NCBI GenBank assembly: GCA_003327435.1
Contig: QOQV01000004.1
Location: forward strand, 65,037 to 129,036
Direction of reading: 5' to 3'
DNA: 64,000 nucleotides
Origin: Ignavibacteriota bacterium
GTDB taxonomy: Bacteria; Bacteroidota; Ignavibacteria; UBA10030; BY39
Part shown: piece by piece, positions 57,901 through 64,000 of the stretch
Layout: every line of letters starts with the position of its first letter
Position numbering within the stretch: the stretch's first letter is position 1
Position numbers and translations under genes: made by a program
Notes under the pieces: model-generated
Databases searched by the model: none
The model's input: only the letters and a program-made list of their open reading frames with translations
Told to the model about the DNA's origin: nothing

Positions 57901-58362
57901 ATCGAGGTGAGCGAATCATCGCTTGAATTAGTATTTGATAAAATTAAGTGTGAAGTTGATACAAAAAATATCATAATAGATGAAGATTTCTGGAAAATGT
58001 ATGAAGAAGTTAAGGCATCAAAATCAACTTCAAATATTCCAAAATCTGAATTAAGCATAGAAAAGAAAGCACTAAACAATCTTAATTTTTTGTTGAGAGA
58101 TAATTCTAATCAAAAACTTACAGAAGTTAAGAAATTTATACGCACATTACGAGAAGATATTCTTGATTATGGTACATTACCCGATTTTACATTGAGGAGA
58201 ATAGCAAATATTAAATTAAATGGAAATGATTTAAAAGAAGCAATTGATGAAATTAATAAAATTAAAACAGAATTAGGTGAAGATTATCTTGAAAAAGAAA
58301 AGAAAAGGTTGAGTAAAGAAGACAAAGAAATAATTATTGCAATTATGAATAAAAACACTTAG
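54973..58362 (+). CDS. PLD-family nuclease / SNF2-type helicase fusion
   Basis: The protein has 1129 residues. The N-terminal domain has a single PLD motif: H131-S-K133-LYIF and then GSSN (153-156); single-motif enzymes of this family work as dimers. A superfamily 2 helicase follows: Q-motif-like YQLDAVKQAL, Walker A ADVVGLGKT (278-286), DEAH (357-360), LTATPFNN, and motif VI VIQRLGRINRI (~832). The last ~250 residues are charged and uncharacterised. It probably couples DNA translocation to cutting. The next genes, GxxExxY and an Eco57I-class methylase, suggest a restriction or defence system. The stop codon TAG is the first bases of a repeat unit. Confidence 0.88.
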   Translation: MPNFITNSQTKQLKKRLLELISKSNELKFLVGFFYFSGLRELYEGIRGNKNINLKVLVGLNVNREIYGLVEYGEEENLSDDEKISNYLSSLKNSINSDLFDTKEFYEQAKFFIQLIEENKLVIRKTYSPNHSKLYIFKLEEEQIGRNKLFITGSSNLTKAGLTLQNEFNVEISDYGFEEAEKYFDDLWEQAIKITEMDDVKRNLILLLNNETLIKEITPFEAFCLVIKHYIESYKQKDIKNYLLQLLNKHNYKTYQYQLDAVKQALSIIEEHNGVLIADVVGLGKTIIACAVAKHLNKRGVVICPPGLIGDDNKTEGWKKYLDQFELSDWDVRSLGDLEKTLEYVNNKNDIEVIIVDEAHRFRNQDTQGYEYLKNICRNRMVILLTATPFNNKPEDVLSLLNLFITPKKSTITLDNDLIFKFRYLNRLFDNLAYIKKYHNSSDRKKRQRVQTIYKNIFEENEIDLSKVKRKTTTLAKQIRSVIEPVTIRRNRLDLIKNPFYKNEVKELSKVENPIEWFYELTSEQSKFYDEIITKYFADPDDGGKFNGAIYRPFEYEEGIEQNLFDYDKKRDREKNLEYIQQRNLFDIMRRLIVKRFESSFGAFEQSINNFKRITETVVKFIEKTGNDNPLNGEYILDRDLLESIVELDSDEIEKHLVEYEKQIQDGVYPKKHKRYKINKFKNGKEFLQDINSDIKLFDEILEKLNELNLLENDPKTLCLLQNIEKKLAEPQQPDEPKRKIVIFSEYADTVNYVSNKLKQYKPEIFKRTLTITGSLPESKISIISHNFDASSENQANDYDILLSTDKLSEGFNLNRAGMVINYDIPWNPVRVIQRLGRINRISKKVFEKLYIVNFFPTEKGAELVRSREIAQNKMFLIHNTLGEDSKIFDIDEEPSPAKLYNKIMQNPEEIEGESFDTKMFQLYYELKEKYPEIIKKLDKLPKRIKVCKQYPEEELIVFFKKGKLFVKTARKVDNKIEVSESSLELVFDKIKCEVDTKNIIIDEDFWKMYEEVKASKSTSNIPKSELSIEKKALNNLNFLLRDNSNQKLTEVKKFIRTLREDILDYGTLPDFTLRRIANIKLNGNDLKEAIDEINKIKTELGEDYLEKEKKRLSKEDKEIIIAIMNKNT

Positions 58363-58552
58363 CGTCTTTGCGTCTTGGCGAGAAACTTATTTCACGCTAA
58401 GCCGCAAAGTCGCAAAGAAAAAAAAACAGCGTCTTGGCGTCTTAGCGAGAAACAAATATTCCACGCAAAGGTGCAGAGTCGCAAAGAATAAACCCAGCGT
58501 CTTTGCGTCTTAGCGAGAAACTCATTCCACGCAAAGGCGCGAAGTCGCAAAG
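58361..58552 (+). repeat. three tandem copies of a ~57-bp imperfect palindrome
   Basis: Units at 58361-58417, 58428-58486 and 58496-58552 are separated by 9-10 bases. Each starts AGCGTCTTxGCGTCTTxGCG and ends CGCAAAGxxGCxxAGTCGCAAAG (19 or fewer defined bases per arm); the arms are roughly complementary, so each unit can fold as a hairpin. All copies are in one orientation. The remaining bases to 58586 are AT-rich and end at the GxxExxY start. Reading frames across the units are artefacts. Confidence 0.92.
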
Positions 58553-58586
58553 ATAAAATGGCTCGAATATAAGTCAAGTTTGAATT

Positions 58587-58964
58587 ATGAGAGAAAATGA
58601 AATTGCAAAAATAATAGTTGATACTTGTTACAAAATTCATTCAGAACTTGGGCCTGGACTTTTTGAATCCGTTTATGAAGAAATATTAGCGTATGAATTA
58701 TCAAATCTGGGTTTAAAGATTGAGAGACAAAAACCTATTCCCGTCATCTGGAAGGATTTGAAGATGGAAGTAGGTTTTAGAGCGGATCTTATAGTAGAAG
58801 ATTTAGTGGTGATTGAGATTAAATCTGTTGAATTAATTGCCCCGGTACATAAAAAGCAACTTTTAACTTATTTACGATTAACTAATAAAAAGCTCGGACT
58901 CTTGGTAAACTTTAATGAAGCTTTAATTAAAGACGGAATAACAAGAATAGTAAATAACTTATAA
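58587..58964 (+). CDS. GxxExxY protein (PD-(D/E)XK-like)
   Basis: The protein has 125 residues. The family name motif is present as G-P-G-L-F-E-S-V-Y (residues ~24-32), and a likely nuclease-fold core follows: FRADLIVEDLVVIEIKSVE, with D and E-I-K positioned as in PD-(D/E)XK folds, then LLTYLRL and LGLLVNFN. The family is small, widespread and without a proven function. Repeat units of one family lie immediately before (58496-58552) and after (58970-59026) the gene, so it appears as a cassette inserted between the helicase and the methylase. Confidence 0.88.
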   Translation: MRENEIAKIIVDTCYKIHSELGPGLFESVYEEILAYELSNLGLKIERQKPIPVIWKDLKMEVGFRADLIVEDLVVIEIKSVELIAPVHKKQLLTYLRLTNKKLGLLVNFNEALIKDGITRIVNNL

Positions 58965-58969
58965 ACCTT

Positions 58970-59026
58970 AGCGTCTTTGCGTCTTAGCGAGAAACTCATT
59001 CCACGCAAAGCCGCAGAGTCGCAAAG
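58970..59026 (+). repeat. fourth copy of the 57-bp imperfect palindrome
   Basis: This copy matches 58496-58552 at 54 of 57 positions by eye and has the same orientation. It begins six bases after the GxxExxY stop and ends 20 bases before the methylase ATG. Confidence 0.92.
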
Positions 59027-59046
59027 AAAAAAAATAAAAATGAACT

Positions 59047-62000
59047 ATGAAAGAATTAGATAACCTTATCAACCAATTCAACAGTGATAACCTGAATTCA
59101 CTTTTAAGAGCAAAGTCCAGATCTTTCCGAAAACTGGATGAATCACTATCACATCTTAACGATGAGCAGTTTAATGATTGCACATTGTTCGGTGAATTCA
59201 AAGTAAATGATGAAGATAAAATGGTTGTGTTTACTGCTAAAGTAAATAAACCACTTTCAGAGCGTTCAGGTAAAAAGGCGCAATACACACTTGGCAAAAA
59301 ATTTTTGAGAGATGCTCAAAAATATATCGGGGGCTTTTTTATTTTTTACGATTATAAAGATGATTTCAGATTCTCACTTATCTACGACATTCCACTTGCA
59401 ACCGGTAGAAGAGATTGGAGCAATTTCAGAAGATATACTTACTTTGTAAGCAAAGACCAGACAAACAAGACCTTTATAAAACAAATTGAGGAAGCAGATT
59501 TTTCCTCACTCGAAAAAATTATTGAAGCATTCAGTGTTGAAAAGGTTACCAAACAATTCTATCAGGAAATTGCAAACTGGTATTTCTGGGCAATGGATAA
59601 GGTTGAGTTCCCGGATGATGAAGAGAAAGACAGAGAAAAACGAAATGCAAAAAACCTTATAAGATTAATTACTCGCATTATCTTTATCTGGTTTATGAAG
59701 GAAAAGAATCTGGTGCCGTCTGCTTTGTTCGATAAATCATTTATTGATAAGATAATTAACTACAAGGACAAAACCGGCAGTACTTACTACAAAGCAATTC
59801 TTCAAAATCTGTTCTTTGCTACACTAAATACACAAATGAAAAAAGATGATAAAGAAAGTAGAATTTTTGTAGAAGAAGCTGAAAGAAAAGGTTATCTGAA
59901 CGACGCTTATTTACAGCAAGGATATTACCGTTATAGCAGATTTATAAAAGATAAAAAATTATTTCTCGAACAATTTGAAAATGTTCCGTTCCTCAACGGT
60001 GGATTGTTTGAATGTCTTGATAAGAAAATTGATGGAAAAGAAATAAGAATTGATTGCTTCTCTGATAATCCTAAAAATGAAACAAGATTAAAAGTGCCCG
60101 ATGAACTTTTCTTTCTTGAAGAAGAAACAGAAACAGATTTATCCAACTATCTTGAAAAAGGAAAGAACAAAAAAGTAACCGGACTTCTCACTATTCTTAA
60201 ACGATATAATTTCACAATTGACGAAAACACACCGATTGATCAGGATGTTGCACTTGATCCTGAATTACTTGGTAAAGTGTTTGAAAATCTTTTGGCATCT
60301 TACAATCCAGAAACTGCTACCACTGCCCGTAAAGCAACAGGAAGCTATTATACTCCAAGAGAAATTGTTGAGTATATGGTTAATGAATCACTGGTAGCTC
60401 ATCTAAAGACAGTATTGAATAATGATAATCAGGAAGTTGAGCAAAAATTAAGAATGCTTTTTGATTATGCATCTGATGAAAATCCTTTTGATGAGCAGAC
60501 AACTTTGAAATTAATTGATGCAATTGAAAAGATAAAAATTCTGGATCCGGCGTGTGGTAGTGGTGCTTTCCCAATGGGAGTTTTACATAAGCTTGTGCTT
60601 GCTCTGCATAAACTTGATCCGGAAAATAAAATCTGGAAACAAAGATTACTCAACAGAGTGCCGGCAGAAATTCGTAGTGAAACCGAACAATCACTACAGA
60701 ATAAATCAATTGATTACATCAGGAAATTAGGATTGATTGAGAATTGTATTTACGGTGTTGATATACAGGAAATAGCAATTCAAATAAGCAAGTTGAGATT
60801 TTTCATTTCACTTCTGGTTGAACAACAAATTGATGACACAAAACCAAATCGTGATATTCGTGCTTTGCCAAATCTTGAAACGAAATTTGTTGCAGCAAAT
60901 ACTTTAATTGGATTAAACCGACCGGTACAGATGAGTCTGGTTGCAGGTGATATTGAAGAACTTGAAAAGAAATTGTTTGAAGTAAGAGAAGAAATATTTT
61001 ACACAAACAGCCGCAAAGAAAAATTAGAATTACAGAGAAAGGAAAAGCAATTAAGAGAAAAACTAAAAATTGCATTAAAGCAAAATGGCTTTCAGAATGA
61101 TGTTGCAGAAAAAATTACAAGCTGGGATCCATTTGACCAGAACACTCACGCAGAATGGTTTGACCCGGAATGGATGTTTGGAGTAAAAGTAAATGAATCC
61201 TCCGGATTTGATATTGTAATTGGAAATCCTCCTTACATTCAATTGCAGAAAGCAATTAGTGAAAAAAGTAAATTGAAATATGCTGACCTTTACAAAGATC
61301 AGAATTATAAAACATTTGAAAGAACAGGAGATATTTATTGTCTCTTTTATGAAAAAGGGATTAATCTGTTGAGGAAATTCGGTCATCTCTGTTACATCAC
61401 ATCAAATAAGTGGATGCGTGCCGGATATGGAGAAACTCTAAGAGAATTTTTCTCTAAGTATAATCCAAAAATATTAGTTGATTTAGGACCAGGTATTTTT
61501 GAAAGTGCAACAGTTGATACAAATATTTTACTTATTCAAAAATCCAATTCAAAGGTGAATCGTCATTCTGGAACTAATTTATCAGATGAAAAATCTATTT
61601 TCAATTTGCGTGCGTTAACATTAACCAAAGAAAATAATATTGATTTTAATAAACAGTTAAATGAAAAAGGAGTTACAATTACAAAACTAACTAAAGATGC
61701 CTGGTTTATTGGCAATAATGCTGAACAAAAACTCAAGGAAAAAATAGAACGCATTGGCAAACCGCTCAAGGATTGGGATGTGAAAATTTATCGTGGCGTA
61801 TTAACAGGTTTGAACGAAGCATTTATAATCACGACGGAAAAACGAAATGAAATATTGAATAATTGCAGTGTAGCCGAATCGTCCCGATTCGGTGGACTGA
61901 CTGAACGACAGCGCACCGAAGCAATAATAAAACCAATACTGCGAGGACGGGATATAAAAAGATATTATTACGAATGGGCGGGTTTGTGGGTGATTGGAAC

Positions 62001-62613
62001 TTTTCCAGCACTACATTTAAATATTGAAAAGTTTCCAGCTCTAAAGAAATACTTTTTAGATAATTTCGATATCCGACAGCTTGAGCAATCTGGTAAGAAA
62101 TATCCAAATTTAGGCTTTAATGCACGCAAAAAAACTGGCAATAAATGGTTTGAAACACAAGACCAAATTGCCTACTACTCCGAGTTTGAGAAGGAGAAGG
62201 TGGTTTATTCGGAAATTGTTAGAAAACCTCAATTTTATTTTGACATTGACAATTTTTATGTTGAAGCAACATCATTTTTAATGACAGGTAAAAACTTAAA
62301 ATACATATGTGGATTGCTAAATTCTAATCCAATCACATTCTTTTTTAAGAAATGGTATGCTGGAGGAGGATTAGGTGAAGAGGGTTATAGGTATAAAAAA
62401 GCATTTATTGAAGATCTTCCATTTCCCACAATCACTCCAGGCAACCAGTCCATTGTAGAGAAAATAGAAGCATTTGTAGATAAAATCCTTTCTGCGAAAA
62501 AACAAAACCCGCAGTCAGATACGAGTGCTTGGGAAAAAGAAATAGACCATTTAGTTTACCAGCTCTACGAATTAACTCCGGAAGAAATAGAAATAATAGA
62601 AGGAGGGAAGTGA
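59047..62613 (+). CDS. Eco57I-class DNA adenine methylase/restriction protein
   Basis: The protein has 1188 residues. The N-terminal ~170 residues (LFGEFKVNDEDKMVVFTAKVN, then FRFSLIYD and RRYTYFVS) form a domain common to large class I methylases and possibly nuclease-derived; no certain PD-(D/E)XK triad is visible. The methylase has GSYYTPREIVEYMV, SAM motif I ILDPACGSGAFPMG (~498-511), and catalytic NPPY (727-730) in IVIGNPPYIQLQ, the N6-adenine type. A target-recognition region follows. Residues ~941-956 derive from a palindromic insert. With the PLD-helicase it could make a restriction-modification pair; whether it also cuts is unknown. Confidence 0.9.
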   Translation: MKELDNLINQFNSDNLNSLLRAKSRSFRKLDESLSHLNDEQFNDCTLFGEFKVNDEDKMVVFTAKVNKPLSERSGKKAQYTLGKKFLRDAQKYIGGFFIFYDYKDDFRFSLIYDIPLATGRRDWSNFRRYTYFVSKDQTNKTFIKQIEEADFSSLEKIIEAFSVEKVTKQFYQEIANWYFWAMDKVEFPDDEEKDREKRNAKNLIRLITRIIFIWFMKEKNLVPSALFDKSFIDKIINYKDKTGSTYYKAILQNLFFATLNTQMKKDDKESRIFVEEAERKGYLNDAYLQQGYYRYSRFIKDKKLFLEQFENVPFLNGGLFECLDKKIDGKEIRIDCFSDNPKNETRLKVPDELFFLEEETETDLSNYLEKGKNKKVTGLLTILKRYNFTIDENTPIDQDVALDPELLGKVFENLLASYNPETATTARKATGSYYTPREIVEYMVNESLVAHLKTVLNNDNQEVEQKLRMLFDYASDENPFDEQTTLKLIDAIEKIKILDPACGSGAFPMGVLHKLVLALHKLDPENKIWKQRLLNRVPAEIRSETEQSLQNKSIDYIRKLGLIENCIYGVDIQEIAIQISKLRFFISLLVEQQIDDTKPNRDIRALPNLETKFVAANTLIGLNRPVQMSLVAGDIEELEKKLFEVREEIFYTNSRKEKLELQRKEKQLREKLKIALKQNGFQNDVAEKITSWDPFDQNTHAEWFDPEWMFGVKVNESSGFDIVIGNPPYIQLQKAISEKSKLKYADLYKDQNYKTFERTGDIYCLFYEKGINLLRKFGHLCYITSNKWMRAGYGETLREFFSKYNPKILVDLGPGIFESATVDTNILLIQKSNSKVNRHSGTNLSDEKSIFNLRALTLTKENNIDFNKQLNEKGVTITKLTKDAWFIGNNAEQKLKEKIERIGKPLKDWDVKIYRGVLTGLNEAFIITTEKRNEILNNCSVAESSRFGGLTERQRTEAIIKPILRGRDIKRYYYEWAGLWVIGTFPALHLNIEKFPALKKYFLDNFDIRQLEQSGKKYPNLGFNARKKTGNKWFETQDQIAYYSEFEKEKVVYSEIVRKPQFYFDIDNFYVEATSFLMTGKNLKYICGLLNSNPITFFFKKWYAGGGLGEEGYRYKKAFIEDLPFPTITPGNQSIVEKIEAFVDKILSAKKQNPQSDTSAWEKEIDHLVYQLYELTPEEIEIIEGGK
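61868..61920 (+). repeat. in-frame palindromic insert inside the methylase gene
   Basis: A perfect stem CCGAATCG-TCC-CGATTCGG at 61874-61892 is followed by a second possible stem TTCGGTG (61888-61894) with CACCGAA (61914-61920). The insert encodes SVAESSRFGGLTERQR and falls between NEILNNC and TEAIIKPILRGRDIKRY, where related proteins usually have a short acidic linker (recalled, not checked). Its G+C-rich, hairpin-forming character differs from the surrounding gene. The reading frame is kept. Confidence 0.7.
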
Positions 62614-62672
62614 AAGCAGGTAAAAAAAAATTTTTTGAAAAAAAGAGTTTGAAAAGTTAGAAATAAACAATA

Positions 62673-62757
62673 GCCATGAGTTTTAACTCGTGGCTTTGAT
62701 TAAATAAAAAAATTAAATCGGCTTTAGCCGAAGAAAAATAGATTCTGGCTAAAGCTA
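62673..62757. repeat. palindromic repeats between convergent genes
   Basis: GCCATGAGTT-TT-AACTCGTGGC (62673-62694, one G-T pair), then TCGGCTTTAGCCGA (62718-62731), then TGGCTAAAGCTA (62746-62757), which can pair alternatively with the second element. Position between convergent stop codons suggests interspersed repeats that may also stop transcription from either side, though no proper U-tract follows. Nothing else is visible in 62614-62780. Confidence 0.75.
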
Positions 62758-62780
62758 AATAATTTATTATCTGCATTATT

Positions 62781-63512
62781 CTATCCCAACTCAACTATCA
62801 TCTGAAATGCGAACTCACCATCCGATTTCACTCCATCAAGATAAAAAATATTCTCGCTCAATTTACTTCTATATATACTCAACTCCTCATTATATTTCGT
62901 CTCGTTCAAAAAATTTATCTGAACCCTTCGAGCTTTACTATATCTTATCCTCTCCAATTCAAAACCATCAAACGCATACTCAATATATTTAACATTATTC
63001 ACATGCTGGTTAACATCAATATCACTATACAGAACCTTCTTTTTAGTAATATATTCCTTCAATTCAGGTTCAACTATCTTTTTAGGCACTTCTTTTGTAA
63101 CATGAGCTAATTCAGGAAATTTTATATCTTTAAAATACTCATCCGGTTTAACAGGCTTTTTTCGGTTAGCATCCATTAATAACCACATTGTAATAGCATA
63201 ACCAATCAGTTTGTTTTGGGAATTAAAGATTTTAAAATCCCTGAATGCAAAAAATTTTTCTATACCTGATGGCCAGGTTTCAATCACGATTTCATCAGAA
63301 AATTTTGGGTATTCCTTCATCACAAGCAAAGCACGAGATAAAACCCAATAAAGATTATTCTTTACCAGCTCATCGTAACCAAAATGCAATTCCTGAGCAT
63401 TATTGGATGCAGCTTCCTGCATATAATTAAATATCGAGCTAACTTTTACAGCATTATTGAAGTCTGTTTCATAAGTTTTAATTTTAAAAACTTCTCTTCT
63501 AATCAAGTTCAT
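62781..63512 (-). CDS. acyl-ACP thioesterase
   Basis: The protein has 243 residues with two hotdog folds of the FatA/FatB type. The N-terminal half has YETDFNNAVKVSSIFNYMQEAA and NLYWVLSRALLVM; the C-terminal half has VLYSDIDVNQHVNNVKYIEY, where D-x-N-x-H-V-N carries the catalytic Asp/Asn-His region of this family. It releases fatty acids from acyl carrier protein in the cytoplasm. Length fits bacterial members. It is convergent to the methylase gene, separated by palindromic repeats. Confidence 0.92.
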   Translation of the reverse strand: MNLIRREVFKIKTYETDFNNAVKVSSIFNYMQEAASNNAQELHFGYDELVKNNLYWVLSRALLVMKEYPKFSDEIVIETWPSGIEKFFAFRDFKIFNSQNKLIGYAITMWLLMDANRKKPVKPDEYFKDIKFPELAHVTKEVPKKIVEPELKEYITKKKVLYSDIDVNQHVNNVKYIEYAFDGFELERIRYSKARRVQINFLNETKYNEELSIYRSKLSENIFYLDGVKSDGEFAFQMIVELG

Positions 63513-63629
63513 AGTTTTTTTAGATTAATGGAGTAATTTAACAAATTGCGTGGTAATTACAAACAATTGGTTTGATTTTCTGCTATTTTTTTTTCATATT
63601 CATATCAACAAATTAAAGGAGTAGTAAAG

Positions 63630-64000
63630 ATGAATCAGCCATCGCCAGATAATTTAATAAGTTTAAAAAAAATCCTTGTTCCGATTGATTTTTCGGATTA
63701 TTCCAAGAACGCCTTGAAATATGCAGTACCCTTTGCAAAGCAGTTTGGAGCTGAAATTTTACTCCTGTATGTGGTCGAGCCAACAATCTATCCTGCCGAC
63801 TTCAGCTTTGGTCAGGTTGGTTTCCCAAGTATGGAAGCAGAAATGTACAAACGTGGTAGCGAAGAGTTAATAAAACTTGCTGAAAAAGAAATTAAAGATA
63901 CATTAAAATGGCAAACTCGTGTTGAGACAGGTAAAGCATTTGCAGAAATAAACCGTGTAGCAGCTGAGGAGAACGTTGATTTAATCATTATCGCTACGCA
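63630..64000 (+). CDS. universal stress protein (3' end beyond window)
   Basis: The frame from ATG 63630 is open to the window edge (about 123 residues). It begins LKKILVPIDFSDYSKNALKYAVPFA, the first USP strand and helix, then AEILLLYVVEPTIYP, and reaches the second Rossmann-type strand VDLIIIAT. AAAGGAG lies about nine bases upstream of the ATG. The nucleotide-binding G-2x-G-9x-G(S/T) motif would follow outside the window. Bases 63513-63629 show no gene. Confidence 0.93.
   Translation, partial: MNQPSPDNLISLKKILVPIDFSDYSKNALKYAVPFAKQFGAEILLLYVVEPTIYPADFSFGQVGFPSMEAEMYKRGSEELIKLAEKEIKDTLKWQTRVETGKAFAEINRVAAEENVDLIIIAT

Noticed and set aside
58361-58552. Possible CRISPR array
   Set aside because: Units are ~57 bp, imperfect, and separated by only 9-10 bases of similar AT-rich sequence; there are no unique spacers and no cas genes.
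58392-58640. Minus-strand frame rich in SLRLCTFAWN repeats
   Set aside because: It is an antisense reading of the palindromic units and of the start of the GxxExxY gene.
54973-62613. Full DISARM or BREX locus
   Set aside because: No DrmA/DrmB, PglZ, BrxC or BrxL-like gene is present in the window; only the helicase and methylase parts resemble such systems.
54778-62780. Integrative element with attachment sites at tRNA-Pro
   Set aside because: No copy of the tRNA 3' end could be seen near 62.6 kb and there is no integrase. The placement beside the tRNA is noted only as context.

Overview
The window reads as chromosomal DNA of a free-living, AT-rich, Gram-negative bacterium of the Bacteroidota/Chlorobi/Ignavibacteriota group, most likely an ignavibacterium. 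Evidence seen directly: two secreted proteins (1672-4137 and 25881-27911) and one gene remnant (33841-34179) end in the type A C-terminal sorting domain of the type IX secretion system, with the [10 protein letters not shown] signature; several genes have few Shine-Dalgarno bases; and three candidate promoters fit the Bacteroidota pattern TTTG, 20 bases, TAnnTTTG. The genus assignment is inference. No rRNA is present. One tRNA gene, tRNA-Pro(UGG), lies at 54778-54852.

Layout. 1-5.4 kb: three secreted surface or adhesion-like proteins (LamG/FG-GAP, a six-fold repeat protein, a beta-helix). 5.5-12.5 kb: an envelope cluster (LtaS-like sulfatase-fold transferase, GT4 and GT2 glycosyltransferases, MsbA-like ABC exporter) plus aspartate kinase. 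12.5-18.7 kb: a signalling block with a five-PAS/one-GAF histidine kinase, a NarL-type regulator, a small lipoprotein, three single-domain receivers, an overlooked 51-residue membrane protein, and a structured RNA element with mutually exclusive hairpins (13819-13920). 18.7-32.8 kb: one long minus-strand run from secA and era through an EamA transporter, M1 peptidase, Dus, PolX, a LiaF-like protein, a protein of unknown function, endonuclease III and an MFS exporter. 32.8-34.2 kb: about 1 kb of intergenic palindromic repeats with a 329-base direct duplication and an orphan sorting-domain remnant. 34.3-43.9 kb: a secreted GH57 amylase-like enzyme divergent from a plus-strand run (PBP4-type carboxypeptidase, M28/glutaminyl cyclase lipoprotein, PrmA, Ppx/GppA, GNAT-like protein, membrane protein). 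43.9-54.7 kb: minus-strand run from a receiver plus degenerate kinase through a patatin-Omp85 protein, a BatA/VWA protein, HflX, an M28 peptidase and an M24 peptidase. 54.8-62.6 kb: tRNA-Pro followed by an accessory defence-like module. 62.8-64 kb: acyl-ACP thioesterase and a universal stress protein cut by the window end.

The most interesting accessory block is 54973-62613. A PLD-nuclease/SNF2-type helicase fusion and a large Eco57I-class adenine methylase look like a two-gene restriction/defence system. Between them sits a small GxxExxY (PD-(D/E)XK-like) gene flanked by direct copies of a 57-base imperfect palindrome, arranged so that recombination between flanking copies would remove the gene cleanly. 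The methylase also carries an in-frame palindromic insertion, comparable in principle to the protein-coding palindromic elements of Rickettsia.

The second notable item is the 13.8 kb RNA element: a 16-bp bulged hairpin whose 3' arm is also the 5' arm of a UUCG-capped intrinsic terminator with a seven-U tail, upstream of a receiver gene. It could be an attenuator/riboswitch or a terminated sRNA with C-rich loops.
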